Assembly (NCBI GenBank): GCA_935421135.1
Contig: OW285189.1
Coordinates: 10,065,072 to 10,129,071 of the forward strand
DNA: 64,000 bases
Origin: Bugulina stolonifera
Taxonomy: Eukaryota; Bryozoa; Gymnolaemata; Cheilostomatida; Bugulidae
Reading direction: 5' to 3'
Part shown: piece after piece, positions 59,712-64,000 of the stretch
Layout: each line of letters begins with the position of its first letter
Numbering within the stretch: the stretch's first letter is position 1
Notes under the pieces: model-generated
Databases searched by the model: none
Seen by the model: only the letters and a program-made list of their open reading frames with translations
Told to the model about the DNA's origin: nothing
Translations under genes and position numbers: made by a program

Positions 59712-62700
59712 CATAGAGGTAGGATAGAGCCAGTACTCGACCGCTATTACTATTACGGTCGTGAAGCCGGTCTGGACCCACTTCTTTGCTTTAGACAAAG
59801 TTCCGGTTTGCTATTAAATCCATTGTAACAATACGAAATCGATAACGTTTGCTCAACAAAATCACATATTTTGTGGCTATCAGTACTCTGCAAGTTAAGA
59901 ACTATCTATGATACATTAAAAATACAACTTCTGATATAATTGAAATCAATGAGAAGTCAACTACATATGCATTATATCTATTACATTGCACTGTATTGTA
60001 TTTTTGTTTTATCATCTGCAGTGCAGAATGTGGATGGTAAATCTTATGACTATCATAACCAGACAAATATATATATATGCAAACAAGATTGAAAGCTAGC
60101 AAAAAATGTTATAGACGTAGCAATAAAAGAATTAAATAAAAAAAAAAGAAAAATTTATGATACACTTATTGTAAAACTATGTTACAGGTATTGAAATGAA
60201 GCAAAAGTTCAATGTTTCAAATGTCTATTCATCAGTCGAGAATCGAAATACACTGTGTAAACACCTGCTCACATCAAACCACAATCTGCTTTATTAAATC
60301 AGTAGCATAAGTGAGGCCACCTCTGTTTTTGGCCTTCATCATCCTACGACATATAAATGATCGCCAAAGCCACCTGCAAACTTCCCCAGAAACTGCCGTG
60401 TAGAGTTCTTGCAATTTTTCCTGAAATATCCAAGAATATTCAGTGGGTGAGTGTTACAAGTTTGTAGCGATGTTACCTAAACAGAAGGTATTGGAGCTTT
60501 TCACTTGCACCACCGTAAAGAAAATAAACCAGAGCTGGAGTCACAGTCAGCTGAATTGGCTACATTTAAAGTGGACACTGACCACTTCATCAACAGCTTT
60601 CTTGGATCTGCCCTAAAGCCTGTAGCAGTTGGGTTGTTGTTATGCTCTCCCATTCTATGAATCTTGCTGAACAAAATCTTGAGAAACTCTGAAAGTAGCA
60701 GAATAAGTAGCATCTGATCTGCAGCAATAAAATATCAAAAATTATTCAAAACTTAGGAAACTCCCACGCAACGCACCTTTACACTAAATGTTATATACAT
60801 ATTATATTTATATATATTATGACAACATACATGTATATAGGTATGTTTATACATTGTACCTTTGTACATATATATTACATGGACACGTGCGTGTGGATGA
60901 TATAGCCTATTCCATCAAATATTATGGTAACACTGAAATTATTATCTTCCAAGATAAAATGCTATAAAAAGAGACCTCAATTCCAATACCGACCTAGATT
61001 ACTACCATATGAATAATCTACATTCACGCTGACATCTGCTACTGAATCTTTAGGGTTAAGTGACAATACTATACTGGACATCTGCTGGACTGTCAGTTTG
61101 AGGACTGTGCGGCTATTTGAAAATGACGTTTTGAAAGTGGACAGTTAAAATGAATTTTCTGCAAATTTTGTTCTCCTGAATGTAATCTACAGTTTTGAAC
61201 TGTCCTGTTTCTAACTGTCCAGCTGTGAAAAGTCCTGTTTCGAACTGTCTTTTTCTGAATGTCCCTTTACCCAGTTTGAGCACCCGTCTGCCTTTTTTCT
61301 TGGACTAAAACTACAAAGGATCAAATATTTATAGCGTATTGAAGTTTGTACAAAAATATTGGCGATTGTAGCCACAAGCTACATAGCCTACTTTGTCAAC
61401 AACCCTGTCAACATCATTGCACTTGAATATTGGGGTTCAAACATTCAATATTTGGTTCAGAAAGGGAAACAAACATACAATTAATTAGTGAAAAACTAGA
61501 ATCCCAAACAAAACTAGGATCTAAACCTGGTGCTTTACCTGCAAATGGCTAGGGAAGTCCAAATAAAGAAAGCATAACATCTTGCTTGAGACACTTCTAG
61601 CTTCCAACGAACGTTATGAAGCTCTCTAGCTCGAAGTGATCGGAGCACAGTCTTGAGTATAAATGGTTGGTGTGAAATCTAGACGTCTCAATGCTCTGAC
61701 TCATTTATCCAAGAGTTTAGAGTTGCATAAAAAACCTTTGAAATATGAACAGGAAAGGCGTTAATAACATTATTACACAATTATTTCAACGTAATATCAT
61801 ACATCAGCACACATTTTAATACAATAATAAGATAATTACTGTGGCAATGCATGTAGGTCCTATAAATTTATTTACAACAGCGCATAACATGAGAATGACG
61901 CTAAACATATTCTTGATAATGAACAATAAGAATGAATATCTATAATATTATCAGTATGATTTATGATGTTAACGTATTATGTCTTGTTTTTTATAACCAA
62001 ATAAAAACAAGTGCATGCCTGAAAGTTTCACAAGTCCTTTTGTCAACTACTATTAAAATTTTTTCCCACTATTACTGGTTGTTTTGGTAGTTGGTGGTGA
62101 TAGTAGTTTAATAATTCTAACCTCTCTATTTAGATCATCACTAGCTAGCAATTACATCTACCACTACTACAAATACTATAAAAAATAACAACAATAATAA
62201 TAATGTGAACAACGCTACTGTCATTTCATTTTCCATTTTTTCTTTTTATAAAATTGATTAATAATAATTATAACAAATAATAGTTATAACAATAATATAA
62301 TATATTATAATATATAATATTATTATTATGATTATAATATTATATGTCATAATATATAATATAATAATAATTATTATTATTATAATTATCAATTTAAAAT
62401 TAATAACAGAAAACCTTTAGGGCCGGCCAGAATACTAAGAAAAGTTTTGAGTCTCCCCAGGCTAGTTGTTCTAATCCGAGGCCAAAAAAACTTAAACCAG
62501 CTTAACAACATGCTGTGCATACTACCAATAGTACCACAAATTAATTATTATAATCATTATTTATTAGTTGCAATAACAGGAGTGGTGGTAGTAGTTCGTA
62601 GTAATGTAATTATTATCATTTTAAAAAAATCAAAAAATATACGTTTGGGACGTCAGGGGATGGCAAACCATAGCATCAGCTAACAAATTTTAAACTGTAA

Positions 62701-62886
62701 AGTAATAGCTTACGTGTGAAATGACTTGTCACGAGTCCTGGATGAGTTATTACTGCACAAAACTTTGGCATAGCTAATTACATTCACGTGCAAAAGTGCA
62801 AACCGGAACTTTGTCTAAAGCAAAAAAGTGGGTCCTTACGGCTTCACTGGCTTTCTATATAGTACTGGCTCTATCCTACCTCTATG
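59712..62886 (-). mobile_element. P-element-type transposon nested in the 5.8-kb element
   Basis: Starts CATAGAGGTAGGATAGAGCC and ends with its complement (GGCTCTATCCTACCTCTATG), flanked by TCTATAAC on both sides (59704-59711 and 62887-62894). The inverted repeats continue imperfectly for about 110 bases (AAAGTTCCGGTTTGC is shared near the inner edge). P elements make 8-bp duplications and begin CA...TG. A transposase remnant of the P/THAP9 type lies inside at 60270-60713 on the minus strand. Confidence 0.9.
60270..60713 (-). pseudogene. P-element/THAP9-type transposase C-terminal remnant
   Basis: Two blocks in the right order on the minus strand. The first (60713 downward) has FSKIHRMGEHNNNPTATGF then RKLL, matching the GxxNNNP(T)xxxFrxxxRKL motif near the end of P and THAP9 transposases. 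The second (about 60430-60280) reads RRMMKAKNRGGLTYATDLIK, matching the NRGGL block that follows in this family. Stops separate them or an intron does. The catalytic core was not recognised, so the copy is probably dead. Confidence 0.65.
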
Positions 62887-63188
62887 TCTATAACTACTAA
62901 ATCTTAATTTTTATTTTCAGCCAAATTTACAAGCATGCTAGCAGCTAGTAATTTAATAATATTAATAAAATGATATTCATATTTTTCATAATCATAATGA
63001 TTATAATAATCAATTCAGAGGCTTCGTGAGTGCCCCAATCAAAAAAGTTTTTGCCCCTTTTATGCAACTCACTCTATTGCCCCAGCCCTAGGTTGGCAGG
63101 TCTGAGGCTCGTCCATGAGAATTTTGTGTTCAATGTGCTCTTCGATTTAAAAATATGAGCACATGAGTCGCTGGCATTAAGCGAGTAG

Positions 63189-63500
63189 CAGTGTTCGAAG
63201 TGTGGTTATACGGGAGTATACGGTGTGTATCCACCTCAATTTTAGTGGTTATACGGCCATCAGGCGTGTACCCTAATGTTAATAGCAGTTTTTGCTCTTA
63301 CAGTTTATGTGTACCTGGTAGTGTAGGGGTAGCGTGCTTGACTCTTAATCCAATCTCACTAGAGCATAATTTTTTTTCATTTAGTAATTCACTAGTTTCT
63401 TAGCTACTATAAGATTATGTGAAAAGCTATACCATAACCTACTTATCTGCAAGATTGCATGCACCGTGTACCCACTTCATTTTTTCCACTTCGAACACTG
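63189..63500. mobile_element. 312-bp hAT-type MITE with 8-bp duplication
   Basis: Starts CAGTGTTCGAAGTG and ends CACTTCGAACACTG (perfect 14-bp inverted repeat), flanked by GCGAGTAG at 63181-63188 and 63501-63508. CAG...CTG ends plus an 8-bp duplication are the hAT signature. No coding capacity. It lies just past the right part of the split 98-bp repeat. Confidence 0.92.
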
Positions 63501-64000
63501 GCGAGTAGACAACTCCGTTGAATCGTGATGCCCTTCTACATTGCTAAACAAGTATAAAAGCAATGCACATGAGCACGGCTCTGGCGCTTATTACGTCACA
63601 GCTATAGCATTCAATCAAAATCATTTTTATGGAGAGATAAACATAATCGTTCATCGAGATAGCCAATAGTTTGAGCACTATTTCCATTTAGTTTGGGCAT
63701 CTTGTAGGGCCCACTGCGAGCATACGTGTACCCTCTTGTTATTGCCTGTGTTTGGGTAACCGGTAACCCATAGATTTAGTCAAGGTAGTGTTTAGTACCA
63801 GCCTTCATGTGGTAATGTGCTAGGTAGACATCAGTTTGCCAGGGTACAGTATTCTGGCAGCAGGACTTGATTTAAACCAAAGTGGAGCCAGTTCATGCTA
63901 GAGTACTCCATAATAGTAATGTGAGCCATCATTGAATGGCTGCAAGCATCCTGGTGAGATTATGTTGTGTCGTTGAGTTCCCCATAATTAAATAAGACAT
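63501..64000. other. Window edge, no gene seen
   Basis: Nothing recognised as coding or as a repeat family, apart from the GCGAGTAG duplication of the neighbouring MITE. Confidence 0.4.

Larger units (their letters stand above)
57311..63104. mobile_element. 5.8-kb DNA transposon, CAG...CTG ends, 8-bp duplication
   Basis: Starts CAGACCTGCCAAC and ends GTTGGCAGGTCTG, a perfect 13-bp inverted repeat, flanked by AGGCTCGT on both sides (57303-57310, 63105-63112). CAG/CTG ends with 8-bp duplications are typical of hAT-type elements. Subterminal TTGCCCC repeats occur at both ends (57354, 57400-57430; 63052, 63080). I found no transposase of its own; 3.2 kb of its length is a nested P element (59712-62886), leaving about 2.6 kb of self sequence that is non-coding or decayed. 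A MITE remnant lies at 59109-59220. Confidence 0.85.

Noticed and set aside
62447..62683. 78-codon plus-strand frame inside the P element's right part
   Set aside because: Low-complexity hydrophobic translation of AT-rich DNA with no transposase motif.
63311..63350. tRNA-Lys-like segment (GTAGCGTGCTTGACTCTTAATCC)
   Set aside because: No B box or closing acceptor stem; it is internal to a MITE.

Overview
This is animal nuclear DNA. It is AT-rich (roughly two thirds A+T by eye), genes are split by GT-AG introns with conserved phases, intergenic DNA is full of LINEs, SINEs and short inverted-repeat transposons, and five genes belong to metazoan or wider eukaryotic families (BHMT, ADA, PSENEN, U2AF1, TM7SF3). 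I cannot name the species. The style (AT-rich, ACATGTAC and TAGGCCTA micro-motifs, moderate introns) would fit a sponge or another invertebrate, but this is a guess.

Layout. 0.3-7 kb: two tail-to-tail non-LTR retrotransposons, the first with both ORFs open, the second frameshifted. 8.9-16.1 kb (+): a ten-exon gene for a 634-residue single-pass membrane adaptor loaded with SH2-type tyrosine motifs, resembling vertebrate PAG1/Cbp. 18.1-22.0 kb (-): a four-exon gene for an unrecognised 474-residue protein. 22-28 kb: transposon debris (MITEs with 8-bp target duplications, a tRNA-type SINE, a possible solo LTR). 28.4-31.6 kb (+): complete betaine-homocysteine methyltransferase, nine coding exons. 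32.8-39.4 kb (+): complete adenosine deaminase, ten exons. 40.0-41.2 kb (-): PSENEN/PEN-2, whose start codon seems to be split by an intron. 41.3-45.5 kb: two LINE remnants. 45.9-49.9 kb (+): U2AF1 (U2AF35), eight exons. 50.4-56.5 kb (-): TM7SF3-like seven-transmembrane protein, ten exons. 57.3-63.5 kb: a transposon nest in which a P element sits inside a CAG...CTG element, which itself interrupts an older dispersed repeat; a separate MITE lies beside it.

Functional links. BHMT and ADA are adjacent and co-oriented, about 1 kb apart. They consume homocysteine and adenosine, the two products of S-adenosylhomocysteine hydrolase, so the pair could jointly pull the methylation cycle forward. The tyrosine adaptor is the most unusual protein here. 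The others are housekeeping genes: U2AF1 recognises 3' splice sites, PEN-2 is a gamma-secretase subunit, and TM7SF3 is a membrane protein of poorly defined role.

All exon boundaries were derived by hand from splice consensus, phase continuity and family similarity; no alignment or transcript data were available.
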